Assembly (NCBI GenBank): GCA_017883285.1
Contig: JADGNV010000083.1
Coordinates: 1 to 51,650, forward strand
Length of the DNA: 51,650 nt
DNA from: Candidatus Aminicenantota bacterium
GTDB lineage: Bacteria > Acidobacteriota > Aminicenantia > Aminicenantales > UBA4085
Reading direction: 5' to 3'
Part shown: positions 7,310 through 17,683 of the stretch, in pieces
How positions within the stretch are numbered: position 1 is the stretch's first letter
Layout of the letters: each line of letters opens with the position of its first letter
Made by a program: the position numbers and the translations under genes
Notes under the pieces: generated by a model
The model's input: only the letters and a program-made list of their open reading frames with translations
What the model was told of the DNA's origin: nothing
Database searches by the model: none

Positions 7310-9927
7310 CGCAGCTTCTCGACCAGGCGGGCGAGAAGATTGAGCGCGGCCAGGGGGGCCAGAGCCGCGATATCGCAGTCGGCGAGTTCCTTTTTGATCT
7401 CCCGGAAAATTTCCTGCTCGCGGTCCTCCGCGAAGAGGAGGTTCTGGTTGGGGTCCCGCTTCCTCGACGTCCGGTAGCCGATCCGGGGCTGGCCCGCCTC
7501 GTCGAGCTCCTGCTTCTCCAGGTTGAACAGGATTTCGCGCGCCCGGGCGACCACATCGCGCGGGATGCCGGCGAGCTTCGCCACGTGGATCCCGTAGCTC
7601 TGGTCGGAGGGTCCGGCCACGATCTTCCGCAGGAAGACGATGTCCTCCTTCCATTCCTTGACCGACACGTGGTGGTTCCGGATCCGCTTCAGCGTCAGGG
7701 CGAGCTCGGTCAGTTCGTGGTAGTGCGTGGCGAAGAGGGTCTTGGCCCGGACGGCCTCGTTCTCATGCAGGTATTCGGCCACGGCCCAGGCGATGCTCAG
7801 CCCGTCGAACGTGCTCGTCCCCCGGCCGATCTCGTCGAGGAGGATCAGGCTCCGGGGCGTGGCGTTGTTCAGGATGTTGGCCGTCTCCAGCATCTCGACC
7901 ATGAACGTCGACTGGCCGGCGCTCAGGAAATCGGTGGCGCCGATCCGGGTGAAGATCCGGTCCACGGTCCCGATCGCGCACTCGCGGGCCGGAACGAACG
8001 ATCCCATCTGGGCCAGGATCGTGATCAGCGCGACCTGGCGGAGATCGGTGGACTTCCCGCCCATGTTGGGGCCGGTGATGATCAGGATCTGGGCCTCGTT
8101 CCGGTCGAGGTCCGTGTCGTTGGGGATGAAGACCTCGCTCCGGGTCGCCTCGATAACCGGGTGGCGGCCGTCCCGGATCCGCAGGGTGTCGCCGCCGTTG
8201 ATGCCGGGGCGGGTGTAGGCCCGGCGCGAGGCGAGCTCAGCCAGGCCGGCCAGAACGTCGAGGAGGGCCACGTCGGACGCGATCCGATGCAACCGCGGCG
8301 TCTCCCGGGCGACCGCCTCCCGCACTTCGGCGAACAGCTTGTGCTCGAGCTCGCCGATGCGCTCCTCCGCGTGGAGGACCTTCTCCTCATAATCCTTGAG
8401 CTCGGGCGTGAAGAAGCGCTCCGATCCGACCAGCGTCTGTTTGCGGACGTAATCGGCCGGGACCTGGCCGAGGTTGGCCTTGGTTACCTCGATGTAGTAG
8501 CTGAAGACCTTGTTGTAGCGGACCTTGAGCGAGCCGATGCCGGTCCGCTCCCGCTCGCGCTTCTCGAGCAGGCTGATGAACGACTTCCCGGACCGGCTGA
8601 CCGACCGGAGCTCATCGAGCTCGGGATGGAAGCCGTCCTTGATGATGCCGCCTTCGGTCAGCAGAAACGCGGGCTCGTCGAGGATGGCTTTGTCGATGAG
8701 CGCGGCGATGTCCCGGCCGTCGTCCCAGCGCTCGCGGACGGCCCGGAGCGTCGCCGAGGAAAAGGCCGCGAGGCGCGCCGGGACCTGCGGCAGGGGCTGG
8801 AGCGACTTCTTCAGGGCTCCCAAGTCGCGCGGATGGGCAGCCGCGAGGGAGATCTTTCCGGTCAGCCGCTCGAGGTCCAGGACCCCCTTGAGAGATTCGC
8901 GGAATTCCTCGCGGGCGATCGTGGCCCCGAGCCACTCGCCGACCGCGTCCAGGCGCGCCTCGATCGCCGCGCCGTCGAGAAGGGGCCGGAGCAGCCAGGC
9001 CTTCAGGAGGCGCCCCCCCATGGGCGTCACGGTGTAATCGATGACGTCGAGGAGCGTGTCGTCCGCGCGCCCGTCCCGGAGATTGCGGGTAAGCTCGAGG
9101 TTGCGGATGGTCGGCGTGTCGAGGACCAGGTAATCCGCGTCGTGGAAGAAGGACAGCTTGTGGACGAGCGCCAGCGAGTCTTTGCGGACCTTCTTCAAAT
9201 AATGGAGAAGGCCGCCAGCGGCCGCCACGGCTCGCGGCCGGTCCTCGAGCCCGAACCCGGCCAGGGATTTCACCCCGAAATGGGCGAGGAGGTCGGATGA
9301 GGCCTGGGCGGGGTCGAAGGCCCAGTCCTCGACCGGGCTCCGGACGACGGATTTGAGGTCGCCGCCGCCGAGGAGCTCGGAGATTCCCTCGGCATCGCCT
9401 TCGGCGAAGACAATTTCCTTCGGCGAGGCCTTGAACAGCTCGTCGAGGAGGCCTTTCCGGTTCGGGGCGTCGCGCTCGGTGACGCGCATCTCGCCCGAGG
9501 CGAGGTCGATCAGGGCCAAGCCCCAGCCCTCCGCGCCGGAGTGCACTCCAGCAATGAACACGCTGTCCTTCGCCCCCTCGAGGTCCACCTCGACTGCGGT
9601 CCCGGGCGTGAGGATCTTGATGACCTCCCTTTTGACGACGCCTTTGGCCGTCCGCGGGTCCTCGACCTGATCGCAGACGGCGACTTTGTAGCCCCGACGC
9701 AGGAGCTTGGCTAGGTAGGAGTCGACGGCGTGATGGGGCACGCCGCACATCGGCACCTTCTGCCGCGAGGTGAGGGCGATTTCGAGGACCCGGGAGCCGA
9801 TCTGGGCGTCCTCGAAGAACATCTCGTAGAAATCGCCCAGCCGGAAGAAGAGCAGCGTGTCCCGGTGCTCGTTCTTGATCCGGAAATACTGCTCCATCAT
9901 CGGCGTGAGGGAGGAGGTTTCGGCCAT
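7303..9927 (-). CDS. mutS: DNA mismatch repair protein MutS
   Basis: 874 residues, normal for bacterial MutS1. The N-terminal mismatch-binding domain contains the Phe-x-Glu region (LLFFRLGDFYEMFFEDA), followed by the connector, lever and clamp. The C-terminal ATPase has Walker A GPNMGGKST (about 619-627), Walker B LILLDEIGRGTS (about 695) and the signature FVPARECAIG...RIGATDFLSAGQSTFMVEM. It recognises mispairs and, with MutL (not in this window), starts repair. It lies 8 nt after a small methyltransferase gene and is probably transcribed from the promoter at 10480-10508. The end overlaps the converging acidic-protein gene by 7 nt. Confidence 0.98.
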   Translation of the reverse strand: MAETSSLTPMMEQYFRIKNEHRDTLLFFRLGDFYEMFFEDAQIGSRVLEIALTSRQKVPMCGVPHHAVDSYLAKLLRRGYKVAVCDQVEDPRTAKGVVKREVIKILTPGTAVEVDLEGAKDSVFIAGVHSGAEGWGLALIDLASGEMRVTERDAPNRKGLLDELFKASPKEIVFAEGDAEGISELLGGGDLKSVVRSPVEDWAFDPAQASSDLLAHFGVKSLAGFGLEDRPRAVAAAGGLLHYLKKVRKDSLALVHKLSFFHDADYLVLDTPTIRNLELTRNLRDGRADDTLLDVIDYTVTPMGGRLLKAWLLRPLLDGAAIEARLDAVGEWLGATIAREEFRESLKGVLDLERLTGKISLAAAHPRDLGALKKSLQPLPQVPARLAAFSSATLRAVRERWDDGRDIAALIDKAILDEPAFLLTEGGIIKDGFHPELDELRSVSRSGKSFISLLEKRERERTGIGSLKVRYNKVFSYYIEVTKANLGQVPADYVRKQTLVGSERFFTPELKDYEEKVLHAEERIGELEHKLFAEVREAVARETPRLHRIASDVALLDVLAGLAELASRRAYTRPGINGGDTLRIRDGRHPVIEATRSEVFIPNDTDLDRNEAQILIITGPNMGGKSTDLRQVALITILAQMGSFVPARECAIGTVDRIFTRIGATDFLSAGQSTFMVEMLETANILNNATPRSLILLDEIGRGTSTFDGLSIAWAVAEYLHENEAVRAKTLFATHYHELTELALTLKRIRNHHVSVKEWKEDIVFLRKIVAGPSDQSYGIHVAKLAGIPRDVVARAREILFNLEKQELDEAGQPRIGYRTSRKRDPNQNLLFAEDREQEIFREIKKELADCDIAALAPLAALNLLARLVEKLRQ

Positions 9928-9935
9928 GCCCGTCC

Positions 9936-10454
9936 CTACGCCGCGCCCGGGCCCGTCTTCGTCGCCGCGACGAAGTAGCCCTCGACGATCGTCTCGCCGG
10001 GGAAGCAGTTCCGGACGAACTTCGCGAACCGGCCCTTGACGACCGGCACGATCTCCACATCGAACCCGTCGAGCATGTCCCGCAGCGCGAGCTCGCTGAA
10101 CCGGTAGTATTCGACGCCGTGGCGGGGGTAGCAGAAGGGCACCGTGAAATAGAGCCGCCCGCCGGGCTTGAGGACGCGCCGGATCTCGTCGACGGCCCGG
10201 AACGGCCGCCGGACGTGCTCCAGGACGTCGAGCACGAGGACCGTGTCGAAGCTCGCGTCGCGCAGACCGAGCGGCCCTTCGATGTCGCCGACGACGTCGG
10301 GCCGGAATTCGGGGTCGATGTCGATCCGGAGGGCGGTCCAGCCGAACCGCCGCCAGCCGCAGCCGACGTCGAGCGCCCTACCACGGACGTCGACCCGCTC
10401 CTTCAGGATCTTGTCGCGGCGCTTGCGCCAGAATGTCTGTCCTCGGTATCGCAT
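9936..10454 (-). CDS. SAM-dependent methyltransferase (type 11 fold)
   Basis: 172 residues if begun at the ATG at 10454. Motif I is LDVGCG, followed by an acidic motif II (RIDIDPEF). The later motif VLVLDVLEHVRRP and the family phrase EIRRVLKPGGRLYFTVPF are typical of Methyltransf_11. The product is a soluble methyltransferase of unknown substrate. A well-formed promoter (TTGCCT, 17 nt, TATAAT at 10508-10480) places the transcript start near 10473, so the longer in-frame starts at 10481 (ATG) and 10508 (TTG) would lie upstream of the mRNA; this decides the start. The mRNA leader is then about 19 nt with no evident ribosome-binding site. mutS follows after 8 nt. Confidence 0.85.
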   Translation of the reverse strand: MRYRGQTFWRKRRDKILKERVDVRGRALDVGCGWRRFGWTALRIDIDPEFRPDVVGDIEGPLGLRDASFDTVLVLDVLEHVRRPFRAVDEIRRVLKPGGRLYFTVPFCYPRHGVEYYRFSELALRDMLDGFDVEIVPVVKGRFAKFVRNCFPGETIVEGYFVAATKTGPGAA

Positions 10455-10479
10455 GGGTCGAACGGAGTCTTCGTCCCGC

Positions 10480-10508
10480 ATTATAGGGGGAATCCGGCCG
10501 GCAGGCAA
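10480..10508 (-). promoter_or_regulatory. Promoter of the methyltransferase-mutS operon
   Basis: Minus strand TTGCCT (10508-10503), 17-nt spacer, perfect TATAAT (10485-10480). It lies between the GNAT gene stop and the methyltransferase. Confidence 0.7.
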
Positions 10509-10524
10509 CTTGGAACGGCGCTCC

Positions 10525-11043
10525 TCAGAACTTCAGGGAGAATCGATAGCGATAGCCCAGGTCCGTCATCGTGAAGCCGAACGACCGGACGACGCTGATT
10601 TCCGGGATGTTCCACTTGGCGATGACGGCGTAGATCTCCTTGTGGCCCTGCGCCCGGGCGTAGTCGATGATCAGTCGATGGAGCGCCTTGGACACGCCCC
10701 GGTTCCGGCAGGGCGGGGAGACGAACGTGATCTGAATGTAGAACTCGGGGGGGGTCCAGCCGGGCGAGACCGGCACGATGTCGAACGTGTTGTCCACTTC
10801 CGGCGCCCCGACCGACGGATAGCCGATCAGGTAGCCGATGAGCCGGCCTTCGGATTCGGCCACGAACGTCTTGTATTTCGTGGCGGGCTTGAGGTAGTGC
10901 TCGGCATATTCGTCGACACCCGTCTGGATCTGCACGTCCTTGAACGTCCGGGCCAATTCGGCCTCGAGCTCGCGGACGAGGTCCAGCATCTGCGGCAGGT
11001 CGGACGGCCGATATTCGCGGGGGCGGAACGCGAAGTCCGGCAT
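10525..11043 (-). CDS. GNAT-family N-acetyltransferase
   Basis: 172 residues. An N-terminal Arg-containing strand (FAFRPREYRPSDLPQMLDLVRELE) begins the acetyltransferase fold. The acetyl-CoA pyrophosphate loop is recognisable as R/Q-x-x-G-x-A/G in CRNRGVSKALHRLIIDYA, followed by the terminal strands (FGFTMTDLGYRYRFSL). It transfers an acetyl group from acetyl-CoA to an unknown amine. GGGAGAGG precedes the ATG. It sits 13 nt downstream of the GH127 gene on the same strand, so it may be read from that transcript, while a new promoter starts just after it. Confidence 0.85.
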   Translation of the reverse strand: MPDFAFRPREYRPSDLPQMLDLVRELEAELARTFKDVQIQTGVDEYAEHYLKPATKYKTFVAESEGRLIGYLIGYPSVGAPEVDNTFDIVPVSPGWTPPEFYIQITFVSPPCRNRGVSKALHRLIIDYARAQGHKEIYAVIAKWNIPEISVVRSFGFTMTDLGYRYRFSLKF

Positions 11044-11056
11044 GGCGGCCTCTCCC

Positions 11057-13479
11057 CTATTTCTCCGGCCGCATCAGCCGGCAGCCGGCCACCCGTCCGC
11101 CCCGCCGGCCCACGGGAACGGAAAATTTCACCTTGATCGCGGCTTTGCCCTTCACGAGGTCGGCCGGCAGCTTGTAGACAGCGTCGTAGAATTTCCCGGG
11201 CGCATTGGTGTTGATCGTTTCGGAGGCGATCTTGACGTCGTCGATCAGGATGTCGAAGGTCCGGTCCCGGTCGCCGCCCCAATAGGTGCACAGGAGCTCG
11301 AGCGGGCCGTCCGCGGCTTTCAGGTCGAAGGCGAACCAGCCGCCGTCGTTCGCGTCGCGCCATTTCCGGTTCTGCATATCCCCGGCCCGCGACTTGTCGC
11401 TCGCCAGGTTGTGCTCGCGCTCGGGCTGCATCTCGCCGAGCCGCACGGCATCGACCGTCCGGGCTTCGAGGGCCCGCAGCCCCGCCTGTTCGGCTTCGTA
11501 GTCCTTCCGGATCTTCCGCCACTCCTCGTCGCCGCACTTGTTCCAATAGACCGCGTAGCGCTGGAAGTGCATCTTGGAGAACGGGACGAGGGCGATCGAG
11601 GGGGTCGTGACCTTGCCCGGCGTGCGCAGGACGCCGCCCTCCAGGACGAACGTCCCAGGCTCGGCCGCCGGCCGGACGAACGAGCCGAGATCCTCGTCCG
11701 CGGCCACGATGACGGGCGCCGGCGGGGTGGGCACCTGGTCGTAGTCCGTCCGGGTCTTGGTCCAGGGGCTGAGCGATTCGAGGCCGTCCTTCCCCAGGCC
11801 GCCGGCGAGCAGCGTCGGGCCATAGAAGAAGGCGACGACGTTCGGGGCGCCCGGTAGCATCTCGGTCCGGAGCTTCACCGGCAGGCGGAGCCGGACTTCG
11901 TCCCCGGGGCCCCAGGTCCGGTCGACGACCAGGTAATCTCCCGGCGCGCCGGCCGCTTCGACCGGCTTCCCGTTGACCAGAACCTCGACCGCGTCTACGG
12001 CCCATTTCGGACGGCGGAGCTTGAGGGCCAGCTTGACCGGCTTGTCCGTCTGCATCTCGAGGCGCACAGTACCGTCCTCGGGATAGCGGGTTTGCAGGAT
12101 GACGGTCAGGCCCTTCTTCTTGAAATCGAGGACCGAGGGGATATAGAGGTTCACGAACAGGCTCTTGTCGTCGTAAAAATAGATGCTGTCGCCGTACTTG
12201 ACGTGGTTCTCGAGGTTCGAGCCCGTGCAGCACCAGAAGGAGTCGAACGGCGTGCAGTAGACCTTGAAGCCGCCGGGGCGGAGGGGCGTGAAGTAGGTGA
12301 ACATCCCCTGGACGGGGTCCTGCATGCCCAGGATGTGGTTGTAGAGCGCCCGCTCGTAGTAGTCGAACCGCTCGGCCCGAGGATCCTGGGCGAAGAGCTG
12401 CCGGGTCAGCTTGAGCATGTTGTAAGTGTTGCACGATTCGGTCGTATGGCTGGTCAGGTGGCGGGCGAAGTCCTCGGGCGGGAAGAAATACTCCTCGTCC
12501 GTGTTGCCGCCTGTGGCGTAGGTCCGGTCGTTGACGACCCTCTCCCAGAAGAACGCGGCCGCCGTGAAGTACTCGGGCTTGCCGGTCAGCTGATAGAGCC
12601 GGGCCAGGCCGATGAGCTTCGGAAAATTCGTATTGCCGTGGAGGCCGGACAGGATGTCCTTTTTCTGGGAGAGCGGGTCGAGGATGCGCTTGTGATAGAA
12701 CCGCTCGGCCAGCTTCAGGGCCTTCTCGTAACCGGTCAAGGCGTAGATCTCGGCGAAAGCCTCGTTGATGCCGCCGTGCTCGCAGTTCAGCATGCGCTGG
12801 AATTGCTCGTCGTTCAGCCCGCCGACGACGTCCCAGGCCCAGTCCGTGGACCCGGTGAGAATGAACTTGATCCGCTCGTCGCCCGTGGCGTAATAGGCGT
12901 CGATCAGGCCCATGTATAGCTTGTGCTGGACGTACCAGGGCACCCACAGACCGTTCAGGTCGAAGCCCGCGGTCCGGATGTTGCCCGCCTTGATCTCGGC
13001 GAAGACCTCCTTCGACCGGGGGAACCCGCCGACGAAGCCGGTGCCCCAGGCCTTCTGGCAGGCCTGGAGCTCGCCGACGATGTAGACGATGCGGTCCTTC
13101 ACCCGTTCGTCCGAAGTCGCCTCGTAGAGCTTGGCGACCGCCGTGAGATAATGGCCGAGCGTGTGGCCCGAGATCGTCTGGCTCTCCCAGCCGCCGTATT
13201 CGGGCGCCTTGGGCTTGAGCCCGGCGAACTGGCGGAATCGGGACAGCAGCCGGTCCATGTCCAGGGCCATGATGTAGGCGACGTCGAGGTCCATGGCCTT
13301 CTTGAAGGCGCTGTCGAGGAGGCGGACGTCGCGCAGGGTGAAGGCATAGGCCTTCGGCGGAACGCGGTCCTGGATCTTGAGGGGCCGGCCCTGTTCGAGG
13401 ATGTCGGCCCGGCCGAACGGAGCGAAGACCAGGACGGCGACGATCGCCCCCCGAACGAGATTCCCGTAGGCGCCGCTCA

Positions 13480-13480
<1 letters not shown>
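11057..13480 (-). CDS. Secreted GH127 family glycosidase (beta-L-arabinofuranosidase-like, DUF1680)
   Basis: 807 residues. Signal peptide about 1-25 (VRGAIVAVLVFAPFGRA). The (alpha/alpha)6 barrel has the family phrases GGWESQTISGHTLGHYL and LYMGLIDAYYATGD. The zinc-site residues match GH127: E348 and C350 (HTTESCNTYN) and the paired C417-C418 (FWCCTGSNLE). Known members cleave terminal beta-L-arabinofuranosides using a zinc-bound cysteine. After a beta-sandwich (about 455-560) the C-terminal part (about 640-807) resembles an added carbohydrate-binding sandwich. The ATG at 13480 overlaps the stop of the upstream VPS10/BNR gene (TAATG), so the two are translationally coupled. The upstream in-frame extension to 13900 is antisense-frame noise inside that gene. 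Exact sugar specificity is not proven. Confidence 0.92.
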
Positions 13481-15855
<2,375 letters not shown>

Positions 15856-15925
15856 ATGTCCTCCTTGGGAGCGGGGATTCGAAAAGGGCGAAGACAAATA
15901 CATCGTATATCGAATATCTGGGGGA

Positions 15926-15954
15926 ATGTTATTTTTTTCGAATAATAATGTCAA
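15926..15954 (-). promoter_or_regulatory. Promoter of the VPS10-GH127 operon
   Basis: Minus strand TTGACA (15954-15949), 17-nt AT-rich spacer, TAACAT (15931-15926). The leader to the ATG is about 65 nt and ends with a strong ribosome-binding site. Confidence 0.7.
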
Positions 15955-15981
15955 CTCGGAGCGTAGGACCGCCGACCGACG

Positions 15982-16119
15982 GGCGCAGGTCCGGCGCTGG
16001 GGTCGGCCCCAAGGCCCGCATAGCGGAGGGGGATCCCATCGCGAAAGCGATGGGGGGAACCGAGGGGGGACCGGCGAAACGCCGGCGGGCCGGGGGCCGG
16101 TCCCAGCACCGGATGCGCC
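15982..16119. repeat. Long imperfect palindrome with two nested perfect hairpins
   Basis: The outer arms 15982-16010 and 16095-16119 are near inverse complements (left GGCGCA..TCCGG(C)GCTGGG, right matching with few changes). Inside are two perfect hairpins: an 8-bp stem CCCATCGC/GCGATGGG with a GAAA loop (16035-16054) and a 6-bp stem CCGGCG/CGCCGG with an AAA loop (16071-16085). I see no coding signal. It may be a structured RNA or a palindromic intergenic repeat. Nineteen bases of its left arm recur at 26447-26465. Confidence 0.6.
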
Positions 16120-16126
16120 GGTTCAA

Positions 16127-16156
16127 TTGACAGGAATTCCTGAAAAATGGTAGATA
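16127..16156 (+). promoter_or_regulatory. Candidate promoter of the redox cluster
   Basis: A perfect TTGACA (16127-16132) is followed after 18 nt by a weak TAGATA (16151-16156). If used, it excludes the ATGs at 16147 and 16156 as starts of the first gene. Confidence 0.4.
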
Positions 16157-16209
16157 TGATCGAGGAATCCGGAAGATGCGGACATCTTCCCCCGAAAAGA
16201 GAAAAACGG

Positions 16210-16770
16210 ATGCGGCAGCGTTCTAACGGCGACGGATGCGTTCCTTCCGCCGCTTGCCGCCACAAGTGGGCGATGGCCAACGTCCGCGGCGGCTACCTGG
16301 TCGTCGAAGGCTGCTTCCACTGCCGCCAGCGCACCTCGTTCTTCTCCGAAGAGCCCGTCCCCCCCATCGACGACTACCGGGAAGGCGATCATTTCTGGAC
16401 GCATCTCGGGGACTTCCAGGCCTCCAAGTTCGACCTGAAGTGCGAAACGTGCGGCCGGGACGTGGCGCTCAAGGACGTCATGGCGGTGATGCTCTGCCTG
16501 CGCTGCGACCCGACCTGCGGCGCCTACAAGGCCGGCTCGGACGCCGGGGAATCCAAGACCTGGGTCTACGTCGCGCTCTGCGCCGACACGTCCCATGTCG
16601 CCGGGACATGCGTCTCCGACGAGGGCCTCCGGGCCCTCAACGAATATTACAACGAAGGCCTTCGGGACCCGGCGAAGAAAATCATCGTGGTCCCCTGCCG
16701 GCTTCGCCGGTCCGTCGACACCTGCCAGGGCGTCGTCCTGGCCGACGTCGGCCTGACGGAGCTGTATTGA
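16210..16770 (+). CDS. Cysteine-rich probable metal- or cluster-binding protein, unknown family
   Basis: 186 residues from the ATG at 16210 (alternative ATG at 16147, which lies inside a candidate promoter). It has repeated cysteine motifs: C-x5-C-x-H near the start, CFHCRQ, CETCGRD and CLRCDPTCG, then scattered cysteines. These look like two or more zinc ribbons or an Fe-S site. No membrane segment or signal is present. I do not recognise the family. It is the first gene of the redox cluster, 25 nt before the first DRTGG gene, and all genes to 26437 point the same way, so a role in electron transfer, assembly or sensing for this complex is plausible but inferred. Confidence 0.7.
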   Translation: MRQRSNGDGCVPSAACRHKWAMANVRGGYLVVEGCFHCRQRTSFFSEEPVPPIDDYREGDHFWTHLGDFQASKFDLKCETCGRDVALKDVMAVMLCLRCDPTCGAYKAGSDAGESKTWVYVALCADTSHVAGTCVSDEGLRALNEYYNEGLRDPAKKIIVVPCRLRRSVDTCQGVVLADVGLTELY

Positions 16771-16795
16771 CTACTCGATCCGAGGAAAGGACATC

Positions 16796-17122
16796 ATGAA
16801 AGTATCCGAGCTTGCGCAAAAGGCGGGTCTCAAGGCGTTCAACCCTATCCCCGACAAGGAGATCCAGGGCGTTTACATCTCCGACATGGTGAGCGATATC
16901 ATCGGCATCCGCGAGGGGAACCTGCTCATCACCCTGCAGACCCACAAGAACCTGATCGCGGCGGCCAACCTGGTCGATGTCGCGGCCATCGTCTTCTCCC
17001 GGGCGAAGTCGCCGGCCGAGGACGTGGTCGCCCTGGCCACCAAGGCCGGAATCGGGCTGCTGGGGTATGAGGGCGACACCTGGACGCTCGCCAAGAAACT
17101 GGTCGAACTCGGAATCAAGTGA
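16796..17122 (+). CDS. DRTGG-domain protein, copy 1
   Basis: A 108-residue single-domain protein with the DRTGG fold pattern: GVYISDMVSDII, GNLLITLQTHKNLIAAANLVDVAAIVFSRAKSP, then AGIGLLGYEGDTWTLAKKLVELGI. DRTGG domains occur next to CBS domains, in HPr-kinase-like proteins and as free-standing proteins beside [FeFe]-hydrogenase operons, where they are thought to be regulatory. It is clearly paralogous to the gene at 24374-24718. GAGGAAAGG precedes the ATG. The ligand and output are unknown. Confidence 0.8.
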   Translation: MKVSELAQKAGLKAFNPIPDKEIQGVYISDMVSDIIGIREGNLLITLQTHKNLIAAANLVDVAAIVFSRAKSPAEDVVALATKAGIGLLGYEGDTWTLAKKLVELGIK

Positions 17123-17144
17123 TCACCGGAAAGACACGGCCGCC

Positions 17145-17209
17145 GTTCAATTCCTCAAGGATGTTCTCCTAACGCCGCAATCATAATTATTTTTGATCCG
17201 GAATTGAAC
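17145..17209. repeat. Perfect 10-bp inverted repeat upstream of nuoE
   Basis: GTTCAATTCC (17145-17154) and GGAATTGAAC (17200-17209) are separated by 45 nt that include an AT-rich patch with CATAAT (17182-17187). The right arm directly precedes the AAAGGA ribosome-binding site. It may be an operator or an mRNA stem that exposes or hides that site. Confidence 0.45.
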
Positions 17210-17224
17210 AAAGGAACGCGATCC

Positions 17225-17683
17225 ATGGTGAAGGGCGATCTGTCTGCGATCCTTGGGGACTGCTCCGGCGAACGGGGCGACCTCATCCCAGTCCTGCAGA
17301 AGGCGCAGGACCTGCTCGGGTTCATCCAACCTGACGCCGTCCGGGCCATCTCCCGGCGCCTGAAGATCTCCGAGAACGAAATCTATGGCGTCGCCACCTT
17401 CTACGCCCAATTCCGGTTCCATCCTCCGGGAAAACACCACATCAAGGTCTGCCTGGGGACGGCTTGCCACGTGAAGGGCGGAGAGCAGGTCCTGGCGACC
17501 ACCCGGGAGCGCCTGGGCATCGACACCGGAGAGACCACGGCGGACGGGGCCTACGACTTGGAGCGGGTGGCCTGCCTGGGCTGCTGCGCCCTGGCCCCGG
17601 TCGTTCAGGTGGATGACAAGATCTACAGCCAAGTTTCCGTGATCAAGATACAAGGGATCCTGGATGAACAAAAAAGCGATTGA
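17225..17683 (+). CDS. nuoE: NuoE/HydC-like [2Fe-2S] thioredoxin-fold subunit
   Basis: 152 residues, the standard length of the 24-kDa complex I subunit. The N-terminal helical part (LIPVLQKAQDLLGFI...VATFYAQF) precedes the thioredoxin-like [2Fe-2S] domain with C76, C81 (CLGTAC) and C117, C121 (CLGCC). It passes electrons as part of the NADH-binding module with NuoF. ATG at 17225 has AAAGGA 9 nt upstream; a TTG at 17204 is less likely because it precedes that site. The last 20 nt overlap nuoF. Confidence 0.95.
   Translation: MVKGDLSAILGDCSGERGDLIPVLQKAQDLLGFIQPDAVRAISRRLKISENEIYGVATFYAQFRFHPPGKHHIKVCLGTACHVKGGEQVLATTRERLGIDTGETTADGAYDLERVACLGCCALAPVVQVDDKIYSQVSVIKIQGILDEQKSD

Noticed and set aside
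6815-7654. N-terminal extension of the FadL-type protein to 722 residues
   Set aside because: The extension is antisense to the acidic protein and mutS; a signal peptide with an ideal SD starts at 6814.
7306-9300. 664-codon open frame on the plus strand across mutS
   Set aside because: It runs antisense to a full-length, motif-complete mutS; its protein is Arg/Gly/Asp-rich with no fold signal. Long antisense frames are expected in GC-rich DNA.
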